From Pseudarthrobacter siccitolerans (GTDB taxonomy: Bacteria; Actinomycetota; Actinomycetes; Actinomycetales; Micrococcaceae), in assembly GCF_030823375.1 (NCBI RefSeq), contig NZ_JAUSXB010000001.1:992001-1056000 (forward strand): 64,000 bases of DNA. The letters run 5' to 3'. A model generated the notes under the pieces. The model was given only the letters and a program-made list of their open reading frames with translations. It was not told the DNA's origin and did not search any database. The first letter of the stretch is position 1. Each line of letters begins with the position of its first letter. Made by a program: the position numbers and the translations under genes. Of the stretch, positions 28,679 to 36,784 are shown in pieces.

Positions 28679-29770
28679 GTGAAGATTGAGCGCAGCGCGG
28701 GCCGGGCCTGGGCGGACGAAGCCATCCGGAAAATCACGGCAGAAAACAACCGCTCCGCCGACACCCACCTCTACTCGGTACCCCTGCCGGAGCACTGGGG
28801 CGTCGAGCTCTACCTGAAGGATGAATCGACCCACCGCACCGGCAGCCTCAAGCACCGGCTGGCGCGCTCGCTCTTCCTGTTCGGGCTGGTCAACGGCTGG
28901 ATCAGGGAGGACACCACCATCGTTGAGGCGTCCAGCGGCAGCACGGCCGTGTCTGAGGCGTATTTTGCCCAGCTCCTGGGGCTGCCGTTCATCGCGGTCA
29001 TGGCCCGCACCACCAGCCAGGAGAAGATTGACCTGATTGAGCAGTTCGGCGGCTCCTGCCTCCTGGTGGACCATGCCTCCGAGGTCTACGCGACGGCGGA
29101 AGAGGTCGCCGCAACCAGCGGCGGGCACTACATGGACCAGTTCACCTATGCCGAACGAGCCACGGACTGGCGCGGCAACAACAACATCGCGGAGTCCATC
29201 TTCGGCCAACTCGAACTGGAGGAGCATCCCGTACCGGATTGGATCGTGGTGGGCGCGGGAACGGGCGGCACCAGCGCCACGATCGGCAGGTACCTCCGCT
29301 ACCACAGCCACCCCACCCGTTTGCTGGTGGTCGATCCGGAGAACTCGGCCTTCTTCCCCAGCTGGCGGGGCAGCACCTCCGGCCCTGCCACTGGCCTGCC
29401 CTCAAGGATCGAGGGCATCGGCAGGCCCCGCATGGAGCCCAGCTTTGTGCCCTCCGTCATCGACCATATGGTCCAGGTTCCGGATGCCGCATCGGTCGCT
29501 GCCATGCGGCACCTCCGCACGCTTGCCGGCCTCCACGCCGGCCCCTCGACGGGAACCAACCTTTGGGGAGTGTGGCAGCTGATCGCCAGGATGATCGCCG
29601 AGGGCCGCAGGGGCAGCATCGTCTCGCTCATGTGCGACGGCGGGGAGCGCTACGCAGGCAACTACAACAGCCCCGTGTGGCTGGCATCCCAGGGCCTGGA
29701 CCCGGCACCTTATGAAGCGGTGATCCGGCGATTCTTTGAGACTGGTTCCTGGGGCGGGGAGCCGGTTTAG
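28679..29770 (+). CDS. cds1: PLP-dependent cysteine synthase-family protein, Cds1-like L-cysteine desulfhydrase
   Basis: A fold-type II PLP enzyme of 363 residues. The PLP lysine is K58 in HRTGSLKHR, the phosphate-binding loop is [13 protein letters not shown], and [14 protein letters not shown] lies in the substrate loop. It differs from CysK/CysM in having a long C-terminus and resembles the mycobacterial Cds1 (Rv3684) group, which releases sulfide from cysteine. The start is GTG at 28679. Its stop overlaps the convergent MBL gene's stop by four bases. The desulfhydrase call is from family memory; a synthase activity is the alternative. Confidence 0.8.
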   Translation: MKIERSAGRAWADEAIRKITAENNRSADTHLYSVPLPEHWGVELYLKDESTHRTGSLKHRLARSLFLFGLVNGWIREDTTIVEASSGSTAVSEAYFAQLLGLPFIAVMARTTSQEKIDLIEQFGGSCLLVDHASEVYATAEEVAATSGGHYMDQFTYAERATDWRGNNNIAESIFGQLELEEHPVPDWIVVGAGTGGTSATIGRYLRYHSHPTRLLVVDPENSAFFPSWRGSTSGPATGLPSRIEGIGRPRMEPSFVPSVIDHMVQVPDAASVAAMRHLRTLAGLHAGPSTGTNLWGVWQLIARMIAEGRRGSIVSLMCDGGERYAGNYNSPVWLASQGLDPAPYEAVIRRFFETGSWGGEPV

Positions 29771-30423
29771 ACCTCCAGTGACTCCCCCGCGGCCAGATGC
29801 CGGTACTCAGTGCCGTAGTTTGCCCCGAGCCGCTTGACATGGGCTTCCACGATTTTCAGCCCGTTGTCATTGAGCAGTCCGTCGTGGATCTGGAATGCCC
29901 GGGGTGCCCGGACGCCGATCACGAAATCCACCACCTCTTGGGCCTTGCTCCAGGGAGCATGAAGGGGAACCAGCAGCGTCTGCACGTTGACGCCGTGCGG
30001 AATCACGAAGGAATCACCGGGGTGGTAGACGTTCCCGTCCAGGAGATAGCCGATGTTGGCCACCACCGGGATCTGCGGATGGATCAGGGCGTGCTGGCCG
30101 CCGAAGCTGCGGACATCAAAGCCTGCCGCCTCGAAGGATGAGCCGGGGTCCACCGTGTTGATTTGGGATGCGGCGTCCGGGGCTTCCTTGCGCAGGTTGT
30201 CCGCGACGCCGGACGGGGCGAAGACCGCCAGGTTCCCGTCTTCCTTCAAAGCATTCACGACTGCCGGCACGTCGATGTGGTCGCCGTGTTCGTGGGTGAC
30301 CAGCACGGCGTCGGCGCCGGACAGGGCTTCTGCGGTTTCAGAGAATGTTCCAGGATCCAGCACCAGGACGCGGTTGTCCTTCTCGAGGCGGACGCAGGCG
30401 TGGGTGTATTTCGTCAGCTTCAT
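29767..30423 (-). CDS. MBL-fold metallo-hydrolase (UlaG-like)
   Basis: A 218-residue metallo-beta-lactamase fold protein. The metal motif THEHGDHID is at 43-51, and further ligands lie in [20 protein letters not shown] and the C-terminal IHDGLLND. The short form and the opening [14 protein letters not shown] match the UlaG-like/YtkL group of hydrolases of unknown substrate. It is convergent with cds1. Confidence 0.88.
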   Translation of the reverse strand: MKLTKYTHACVRLEKDNRVLVLDPGTFSETAEALSGADAVLVTHEHGDHIDVPAVVNALKEDGNLAVFAPSGVADNLRKEAPDAASQINTVDPGSSFEAAGFDVRSFGGQHALIHPQIPVVANIGYLLDGNVYHPGDSFVIPHGVNVQTLLVPLHAPWSKAQEVVDFVIGVRAPRAFQIHDGLLNDNGLKIVEAHVKRLGANYGTEYRHLAAGESLEV

Positions 30424-30517
30424 AGCGCCAGCCTAGGGTCCGTCCCGGGCCGTGTCCACGAAGCTCCGGCTGGTAATCTGGATCTTTGCCACCATCCTTA
30501 GGGAAGCGAGTCCATCC

Positions 30518-31024
30518 ATGCCGTTCGGCACCAAGGCTGAGTCCACCAAGCCTGCTTCGGCTCCCGCTTCCGGCGCCGCGGGGACTGCCGCGGGCGCAGC
30601 AGGCGCAGGTGCCGTCAAGGAGCAGCGGGTCACGAAACAGCGGCTTGCAGTCAGTGCGGCGCTGGACGAACTGGACGACTTCGTCAGCACGCAGGAGCTC
30701 TACCGCATCCTGCAGAACCAGGGCGTCTCGGTTTCCCTCGCCACCGCCTACCGGATCCTCCAGTCCCTTGCCGACGAAGGACTGGTTGACGTGCTGCGCA
30801 ACGGCGACGGCGAGGCGGTGTACCGCCGGTGCGCCGTCACGGGCCACCATCACCACCTGCTGTGCCGCAACTGTGGCAAAGCAGTGGAAGTGGAAGCCCC
30901 GGCCGTTGAAACGTGGGCAGCCCGGACCGCGGCCGAACACGGTTACACCGAGGTGGCGCACACGGTGGAGATCTTCGGGCTCTGTCCGGAGTGCACGGCA
31001 CGCAAGGCTGCCGGGACGCTCTAA
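30518..31024 (+). CDS. zur: Fur-family regulator, zinc uptake regulator Zur
   Basis: A 168-residue Fur-family repressor with a winged helix (SVSLATAYRILQSLADEGLV) and the family's metal sites: HHHH at 110-113 and two CxxC pairs, CRNC 116-119 and CPEC 156-159, which bind structural zinc. The first 30 residues are an Ala/Gly-rich tail. ATG at 30518 is chosen; the open frame upstream is not Fur-like. It is convergent with znuB, one base apart, and the znu promoter carries a large palindrome, so it is most likely Zur rather than a Fur or PerR. Confidence 0.92.
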   Translation: MPFGTKAESTKPASAPASGAAGTAAGAAGAGAVKEQRVTKQRLAVSAALDELDDFVSTQELYRILQNQGVSVSLATAYRILQSLADEGLVDVLRNGDGEAVYRRCAVTGHHHHLLCRNCGKAVEVEAPAVETWAARTAAEHGYTEVAHTVEIFGLCPECTARKAAGTL

Positions 31025-31025
31025 G

Positions 31026-31901
31026 TCAGCGGGCCTGCAGCACCCGTCCGTTGATCCCGCGGGAAGCACGGGCGGAGCCGATGATCCGGCACACCACATA
31101 GATCAGGAACGACAACGTGGTGACGTACGGACTGATGGGGATGCGGCCGCCGAGGGCCAGCAGGATTCCGCCCACGGTCGCCGTAATGGCAAAGGCCACG
31201 CTGAGCATCACCACAGCCACGGGCGACGACGTCACCCGAAGCGCAGCCGCAGCCGGTGTGATGAGCAGCGCGAGCACCAGGAGTGCGCCTACCACCTGGA
31301 TGGACAGGGCCACGCTGACACCCAGCAGGACCATAAAGACCACGCCCAGCGTCCGGACGGGAACGCCGCGCGCCTCGGCCAGTTCGGGATCCACGCTGGC
31401 GAAGTTCAGCGGTCGCCAGATGGCCGCCAGGACCACCATCACCACAACAGCCGCTCCGGCCAGCACCTGAAGCTGGACGGTATCGACTGAAACGATCTGC
31501 CCGGTCAGCAGGCCAAATTTATTGGCGGCACGGCCCTGATACAAGGACAGGAACAGGATTCCGAGGCCCAGCCCAAAGGGCATGATCACCCCGATGATCG
31601 AGTTCTTGTCCCTGGCCCTGACTCCCATCAGGGCCAGCAGGAGCGCAGCAGCCACCGAGCCGATCAGTGAACCGAAAACGATGTCTGCGCCAACCAGCAG
31701 GGCGAAGGCGGCACCGGCGAAGGACAGTTCCGAGATGCCGTGGACCGCGAACGCGAGGTCACGCTTCATGACGAACGTCCCCACCAGGCCGCCGAGCAGG
31801 CCCAGGACGGCACCTGCCCAGATGGAGTTCTGGACCAGGACCAGCAGCTCGCCGTAGTTCTCGAAACTGAAGATCGCACCAATAATGCTGTCGGCGTCCA
31901 T
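31026..31901 (-). CDS. znuB: Zinc ABC transporter permease
   Basis: A 291-residue ABC-3 family permease with eight or nine hydrophobic segments. Family markers include LSFAGAAFALLVGADIVFGS and LRVTSSPVAVVMLSVAFAITATVGG. It overlaps the ATPase stop as TGATG. It should pair with ZnuC and receive metal from ZnuA. Zinc is inferred from Zur and the palindrome; manganese permeases of the same family are otherwise alike. Confidence 0.92.
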   Translation of the reverse strand: MDADSIIGAIFSFENYGELLVLVQNSIWAGAVLGLLGGLVGTFVMKRDLAFAVHGISELSFAGAAFALLVGADIVFGSLIGSVAAALLLALMGVRARDKNSIIGVIMPFGLGLGILFLSLYQGRAANKFGLLTGQIVSVDTVQLQVLAGAAVVVMVVLAAIWRPLNFASVDPELAEARGVPVRTLGVVFMVLLGVSVALSIQVVGALLVLALLITPAAAALRVTSSPVAVVMLSVAFAITATVGGILLALGGRIPISPYVTTLSFLIYVVCRIIGSARASRGINGRVLQAR

Positions 31902-32716
31902 CAGGCCACCTCTTCGGCAAGGGCGTGGGCCTCAGAATGATGGTGGGTGGTGGCGTCCGGCAGGCCCACCACCACGATGCGTCCGTTGGCGTGGATGACC
32001 TCAACGTGGCTGCCGTACAGGTCGGAGAGGACCTCAGTGGTCATGACTTCCTGTGGGGTTCCCACCCTGAAACGCCCGCCCGCCAGGTACAGCACCCGGT
32101 CCACGTAGTCGATGATGGGGTTGATCTCGTGGGTGACAAAAACCACCGCGCTGTTTTGCTCATGGCATTGCTTGTTGATCAGCGCGCTGACGGCCTGCTG
32201 GTGGTGCAGGTCCAGGGAAAGCAGTGGCTCATCGCAGAGCAGGACTTTTGGATCCGTTGCCAGCGCCTGGGCTACCCGGAGACGCTGCTGCTCGCCGCCG
32301 GAGAGCTGGCCTACCGGAACCTTGGCGTAGTCAGCCGCCCCCACCAGCTCAAGGAGCTCATCAATCCTGCGGTTGGCCTTGGCCGACGACAGGCGGAGTC
32401 CCCACCGGTGGCCGTCCACCCCCAGGCCCACCAGGTCCCGGGCGCGCATGGGCGTGTCACGGGCGAACGATTTCTGCTGCGGGATGTAGCCGATCAGGCT
32501 GCTGCCGCGCTCAACGGGGTGTCCGCCGAGCGTGGCCTTGCCCCGGTGCAGGTCCTGAAGGCCCAACAGGACTTTGAGAAAACTTGTTTTGCCGCTTCCG
32601 TTGGGTCCAAGCACCGCGAAGAACTCGCCCGGCCTGATCTCCAGGTCCAGATCCTCCCACAGCGTCCGCTGACCGAATGCGAGGGACGCCCCGGCGAGGC
32701 TGACCACAGGTTTCAC
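31901..32716 (-). CDS. znuC: Zinc ABC transporter ATP-binding protein
   Basis: A 271-residue ABC ATPase. Walker A GPNGSGKT is at 37-44, the signature [15 protein letters not shown] near 139, Walker B VLLCDEPLLSLDL and the H-loop VTHEI follow. It overlaps znuA by four bases (ATGA) and znuB by one, so all three are coupled. The C-terminus has an extra His/Glu-rich tail (THHHSEAHALAEE) that could bind metal. Confidence 0.93.
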   Translation of the reverse strand: MKPVVSLAGASLAFGQRTLWEDLDLEIRPGEFFAVLGPNGSGKTSFLKVLLGLQDLHRGKATLGGHPVERGSSLIGYIPQQKSFARDTPMRARDLVGLGVDGHRWGLRLSSAKANRRIDELLELVGAADYAKVPVGQLSGGEQQRLRVAQALATDPKVLLCDEPLLSLDLHHQQAVSALINKQCHEQNSAVVFVTHEINPIIDYVDRVLYLAGGRFRVGTPQEVMTTEVLSDLYGSHVEVIHANGRIVVVGLPDATTHHHSEAHALAEEVA

Positions 32717-33702
32717 CTATTTGTCTCCAGAACTTTGCTGACGTTGTTCACATTGTCCGTCATCCACTGCAGGTAGGTCTTGCCCTCGGGCAGCGTTTCA
32801 CTGAAATCGACCACCGGGACACCTGCCGTCTCGGCCGCCTTCCGCAGCGCTTCGGTCTGCGGACCTTCCGTCTGCCCGTTGTAGGCAAGGAACCGGACGG
32901 ACTTTGAGGAAATCAGGTCTGTGGCGGCCTTGAGTACGGCGGGCGGAACGTCCGAGCCTTCCTCAACCGCAGCAATGTAGTCCTCAGGGGTGCTGTTCTC
33001 CAGGCCCGCATCGGCCAGCAGGTAGAGCGGCACCGGCTCAGTGACGGCCACCTTTCCCCCGGCCGCGGCAGTCTTCAGTGCACCCAGCTTCCCTGCCAGT
33101 TCGTCAAGTTCAGACTTGAAGGCACCGGCATTGGCTGTGAAGGTGGCGGCTGAGCCAGGCTCCAGTCCGCCCAGCCTGGCGGCAAGGTCATCGGCCAATT
33201 TGCCCATGGCGGCCAGGCTGTACCAGACGTGCTCGTTGAACTCACCGTGATCGTGGGCGTGGTCATCCGCCGCCGCCGACCCTGCGGGCGCTGCTTCGCC
33301 CGTGGCCTCGTCCTCCGGGTGTGCCAGCCCGGAAAGTTCGACGGCGTTCAGCACGTTGCGTGCCTCAATGCTGCTGTCTTCCACCAGGGTGTGGAGAAAG
33401 TCGTCGTAGCCCCCTCCGTTTTCCACCACGAGGTCCGCCTTGGAGACGGCCAGCCGGTCCTGGGCCGTGGCCTCGTACGAGTGCGGGTCCTGACTGGTCT
33501 TGTTGATGATGGCAGTGACGCTGACTTTGTCGCCGCCCACCATCTTTGCAATGTCGCCGTAGACGTTGGTGGAAGCCACCACGTTGATCCCCTCAGTTGG
33601 ATTCCCGGCAGGGCCCTCGGGCTGCGGGCTGCATGCGCTAAGCAGCAGGCCAAGGACGGCAAGGACGGCCAGGGACGTTCGGGCGGCGGCGGGACGGCGC
33701 AC
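32713..33702 (-). CDS. znuA: Zinc-binding lipoprotein ZnuA
   Basis: The periplasm-facing solute-binding lipoprotein of the zinc uptake system. The signal peptide ends at a lipobox LLSAC with Cys at 24; mature-domain markers are STNVYGDIAKMVGG and DPHSYEATAQDRL. A His/Asp-rich loop at 147-158 (DDHAHDHGEFNEH) is typical of zinc-binding members and argues against manganese. The start is GTG at 33702. The palindromic Zur-type operator lies 44 bases upstream. Confidence 0.93.
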   Translation of the reverse strand: MRRPAAARTSLAVLAVLGLLLSACSPQPEGPAGNPTEGINVVASTNVYGDIAKMVGGDKVSVTAIINKTSQDPHSYEATAQDRLAVSKADLVVENGGGYDDFLHTLVEDSSIEARNVLNAVELSGLAHPEDEATGEAAPAGSAAADDHAHDHGEFNEHVWYSLAAMGKLADDLAARLGGLEPGSAATFTANAGAFKSELDELAGKLGALKTAAAGGKVAVTEPVPLYLLADAGLENSTPEDYIAAVEEGSDVPPAVLKAATDLISSKSVRFLAYNGQTEGPQTEALRKAAETAGVPVVDFSETLPEGKTYLQWMTDNVNNVSKVLETNR

Positions 33703-33746
33703 GGAAACCTCGGTTCAGGGGTGTGGGAGCGGAAGGAACTACTCCA

Positions 33747-33787
33747 GCGTATACCTAAATAGGAATGATTCCTATTTAGGTATACGC
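33747..33787. promoter_or_regulatory. 41-base perfect palindrome, Zur-type operator of znuABC
   Basis: Twenty-base arms 33747-33766 and 33768-33787 are perfectly complementary around one central G at 33767. The centre GGAATGATTCC contains AATGATT, the core of actinobacterial Zur boxes. It lies between the stop of a CNNM gene and the znuA start, 44 bases from the GTG, exactly where a repressor site is expected. The unusual length could allow two Zur dimers or also act as a terminator hairpin. Confidence 0.82.
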
Positions 33788-33810
33788 GCCCAGCCGGGAG
33801 CTTAGGCCTG

Positions 33811-34881
33811 CTAAGCGCCGTTGGGCTGGCCCAGCCGCCGGACACCCCTGGCCTGGGTGGCGTCCCGGATTTCGCCCACCAGCTGCTCAATCACATCTTC
33901 CAGGAACAGGACACCCTTGGTGTTCCCGTCGGGCCCGATCACGCGCGCCAGGTGCGAACCTGTCCGCTGCATCACCGACATTGCCTTTTCAATCTCGTCG
34001 TCCAGGGCGAGGTTGGCCAGTGACCTGATCCGGCTCTCAGCGATGGGCCGCTCGTAGGCCTCCTCATGAATGGACAGCACGTCCTTCACATGAAGGTAGC
34101 CGTACAGCATGTCGTCATCGTCGAGCATGGGGAAGCGGGAGAATCCGGTGCGGCTCACGGCCTTCTCGAACTCCACCGGCGTGGTGGCTGCCTTCAGCAT
34201 CACCAGCTTTTCGAGCGGAACCATGATGTCCGCAGCGTTGTACTCGGAAAATTCGAGCGCACCGGTGATCAGCCCCGCCTCGTCATCCACCAGGCCGTGC
34301 CGGGTGGACTCCTGCACAATGGACTGCACTTCCTCCAGGGTGAAGGAGGAGTTCACCTCATCCTTGGGCTCGATGCGGAGCAGCTTGAGGATGTGGTTCG
34401 CCGACCAGTTGAGAACCGAGATCACGGGGTTCACCAGCCGGGCCACGAACATCAGCGGCGGGGCGAGGAAGAGCGCCGCCTTGTCCGCCACGGACACCGA
34501 GATGTTCTTCGGCACCATTTCACCGAAGGTCACGTGCAGGAACGTCACCAGCATCAGCGCCACGGCGAACGCCGCCACGTCAGCGATCTCCATGGGCAGG
34601 CCCAGTGTCTCCAGCGGCACAGCCAGCAGGTGATGGATGGCGGGCTCCGCCACCAGCAGGATCAGCAGCGAACAGACCGTGATGCCCAGCTGGGCACAAG
34701 CCAGCATGAGCGAAACATTCTCCATGGCGCGCAAGGTGGTCTGTGCCCGTTTGGAACCGGCCTCGGCCAGCGGCTCGATCTGGCTGCGGCGGGCCGACAT
34801 CACGGCGAACTCGGCGGCGACAAAAAACGCGTTGCCGAACAGGAGGACCACCAGCCACAGTATTCCGGCCCAGTCGCTCAT
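33811..34881 (-). CDS. CNNM/CorC-family membrane protein, short form (DUF21 + CBS)
   Basis: A 356-residue protein with an N-terminal CNNM/DUF21 transmembrane domain (about 1-190, with NAFFVAAEFAVMSARRSQ) and two CBS domains, ending EDVIEQLVGEIRDATQARG with no CorC_HlyC domain. Family members are linked to Mg2+/Co2+ export or sensing. It is coupled to the longer paralogue upstream by a four-base overlap (ATGA). The two may form a heteromer. Confidence 0.87.
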   Translation of the reverse strand: MSDWAGILWLVVLLFGNAFFVAAEFAVMSARRSQIEPLAEAGSKRAQTTLRAMENVSLMLACAQLGITVCSLLILLVAEPAIHHLLAVPLETLGLPMEIADVAAFAVALMLVTFLHVTFGEMVPKNISVSVADKAALFLAPPLMFVARLVNPVISVLNWSANHILKLLRIEPKDEVNSSFTLEEVQSIVQESTRHGLVDDEAGLITGALEFSEYNAADIMVPLEKLVMLKAATTPVEFEKAVSRTGFSRFPMLDDDDMLYGYLHVKDVLSIHEEAYERPIAESRIRSLANLALDDEIEKAMSVMQRTGSHLARVIGPDGNTKGVLFLEDVIEQLVGEIRDATQARGVRRLGQPNGA

Positions 34882-36245
34882 CGTTCCGTCCTGTCGTTGT
34901 TCGTCCTGCCGTTTTTCGTCCCGCCGGCATCGTCCCCGGTTTCGGGGCCGGATGTAGCCGGGCGGAAGCAGATCCGGTCGATCCGCCGGCCGTCCATCCT
35001 GGTGACGCTCAGCGTTCCGCCTTCCACAGGCACCGTGTCCCCTACCGCCGCAATCCGGCCGAGCTTGCTCATGACATAGCCGCCGACGGTTTCGTAGGCT
35101 GCCTCATCAGGGACAGTAAGGCCGGGAATCTGCTCGGAGAGTTCATCCGGGCGGAGCAGGCCGGGGAAGTACCAGTCGCCGGAAGCACTTTGCAGCAGGC
35201 CGGGGCGGACCTTGTCATGCTCGTCCGCCACCTCCCCCACGATTTCCTCCACGAGGTCCTCGAGGGTTGCGATCCCGGCAGTTCCGCCATATTCGTCCAG
35301 CACAACTGCCAGCTGCAGGTTGCCTTCGCGCAGCTCTGCCAGCAGGGCATCCAGGTGGATGGTTTCCGGGACACGGAGGACTTCGGTCATGATGGCGCCG
35401 GCTTCGAGGTTTTGCCGGCGGTCCCAGGGGACAGCCACTGCTTTCTTGACGTGGACGAGGCCCCTGATATCGTCTGCGGATTCGCCAATGATCGGGAACC
35501 GGGAGTACCCCGTGCGGCGTGCCGCAGCAAGGATGTCGGACACCGGCTGGTCCGCCTCGATCGTTTCCACGCGGATGCGGGGCGTCATAACGTCTGCCGC
35601 GGTACGGCTGGAGAAATTCAGCGTGCGGGATACGAAGTTTGCGGTACCGGCGTCAAGGGTGCCCATCGCCGCGGAGCGCCGCACCAGGGATGCGAGCTCA
35701 GCAGGGGTCCGGGCGCCGGAAATTTCTTCCTTGGCTTCCAGCCCAAAAACATGAAGGACCTTGTTGGAGAAGCCGTTCAGGACCACGATGGCGGGCTTGA
35801 ACACGGCAGTGAAGACCAGCTGCGGCCGGGCCAGCGCGCGGCCCATGCGGAAGGACAGCGCAATAGCCATGTTCTTGGGCACCAGTTCGCCCAGGAGCAT
35901 GGAGAGCAGGGTGGCCAGCACCATGGCCAGGACCAGGGAGACGGAGGCCACCGCAACGTCAGGAAGTCCGACGGCGGCCAGCGGGGCTGCCAGGAGCCGG
36001 CCCACCGATGGCTCCATCACGTAGCCGGTCAGCAAGGTGGTCAGCGTGATGCCCAACTGGCAGCTGGACAGCTGCGTTGAGAGGGACTTCAGGCAGTGGA
36101 GCAAGGGGATGGCGCGCTCGTCGCCGTCGTCAATTGCCCTTTGTACGGTGGCCTGGTCAATTGCAATAAGGGAAAATTCGACGGCGACAAAAAAGCCCGT
36201 GCCGGCGATCAGCAGCAGTCCCGCTGCAAGGAGGAGCCATTCCAT
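34878..36245 (-). CDS. CNNM/CorC-family membrane protein (DUF21 + CBS + CorC_HlyC)
   Basis: The 455-residue paralogue of the next gene. It has the DUF21 domain at the N-terminus (GTGFFVAVEFSLIAIDQATVQ), two CBS domains (VHVKKAVAVPWDRRQN; DEYGGTAGIATLEDLVEEIVGEVADEHD) and a CorC_HlyC domain near the C-terminus (PGLTVPDEAAYETVGGYVM). Such proteins, often annotated hemolysin, are believed to move magnesium or cobalt. Its ATG lies in a 539-base intergenic region shared with kgd. Confidence 0.88.
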   Translation of the reverse strand: MEWLLLAAGLLLIAGTGFFVAVEFSLIAIDQATVQRAIDDGDERAIPLLHCLKSLSTQLSSCQLGITLTTLLTGYVMEPSVGRLLAAPLAAVGLPDVAVASVSLVLAMVLATLLSMLLGELVPKNMAIALSFRMGRALARPQLVFTAVFKPAIVVLNGFSNKVLHVFGLEAKEEISGARTPAELASLVRRSAAMGTLDAGTANFVSRTLNFSSRTAADVMTPRIRVETIEADQPVSDILAAARRTGYSRFPIIGESADDIRGLVHVKKAVAVPWDRRQNLEAGAIMTEVLRVPETIHLDALLAELREGNLQLAVVLDEYGGTAGIATLEDLVEEIVGEVADEHDKVRPGLLQSASGDWYFPGLLRPDELSEQIPGLTVPDEAAYETVGGYVMSKLGRIAAVGDTVPVEGGTLSVTRMDGRRIDRICFRPATSGPETGDDAGGTKNGRTNNDRTER

Positions 36246-36784
36246 TCAGCATCCCGCCCGGACAGCGGTGGCAGTGGAGAAGGGCGGAACAGTTAAGGAG
36301 CGACGCCAGTAATATCGGTCCGGCGGAGGGTGGTCAGCCGAGGCCGACGCAGTTTCCTCTGCAGCTCCTGCCGGCAAGGCCAGCGAATGGTGATGGGCGC
36401 GTGTTCGGGGTTTGCCGGCTCTTCGGGTGGACTGTGCGGCGCTGCTTACGCCCCGCTGACAGCCCCCAGGCCGGCACCTAGATTTACTGTCCATAAGAAT
36501 TTCAGTCTACAGGAGCAGATCCGCACCGCCGCGCCCCGGCCGGGGGCCCCGGCACCGGCTGGTCCGCTCCCTGCAACCGGCAGATGGCAGCGGTACCGCG
36601 GCCGCCATATTCATCCTGTTTCGCGTCTCATCATGATTTGGGTCACCCTTATTGGCAGTTACCACAAGATGCTCACTAGACTGGCAATGGTCTGGGTTCA
36701 GAGGACGCAGAGACCGGTTGAAACGTAGTGCTGAGGCACCGTGGGCCGGAGAGAAATCAAACTCATGGAAGAGGCGTATTTCAA
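36246..36784. promoter_or_regulatory. Divergent regulatory region between CNNM gene and kgd
   Basis: These 539 bases contain no credible gene. A TTGGCA at 36652-36657 and TAGACT at 36677-36682 (19-base spacer) form a reasonable promoter for kgd, giving a leader of about 100 bases. An A/T-rich patch near 36480-36512 may hold the promoter of the minus-strand CNNM genes. GC-rich inverted repeats near 36530-36570 are visible but unassigned. Confidence 0.45.
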
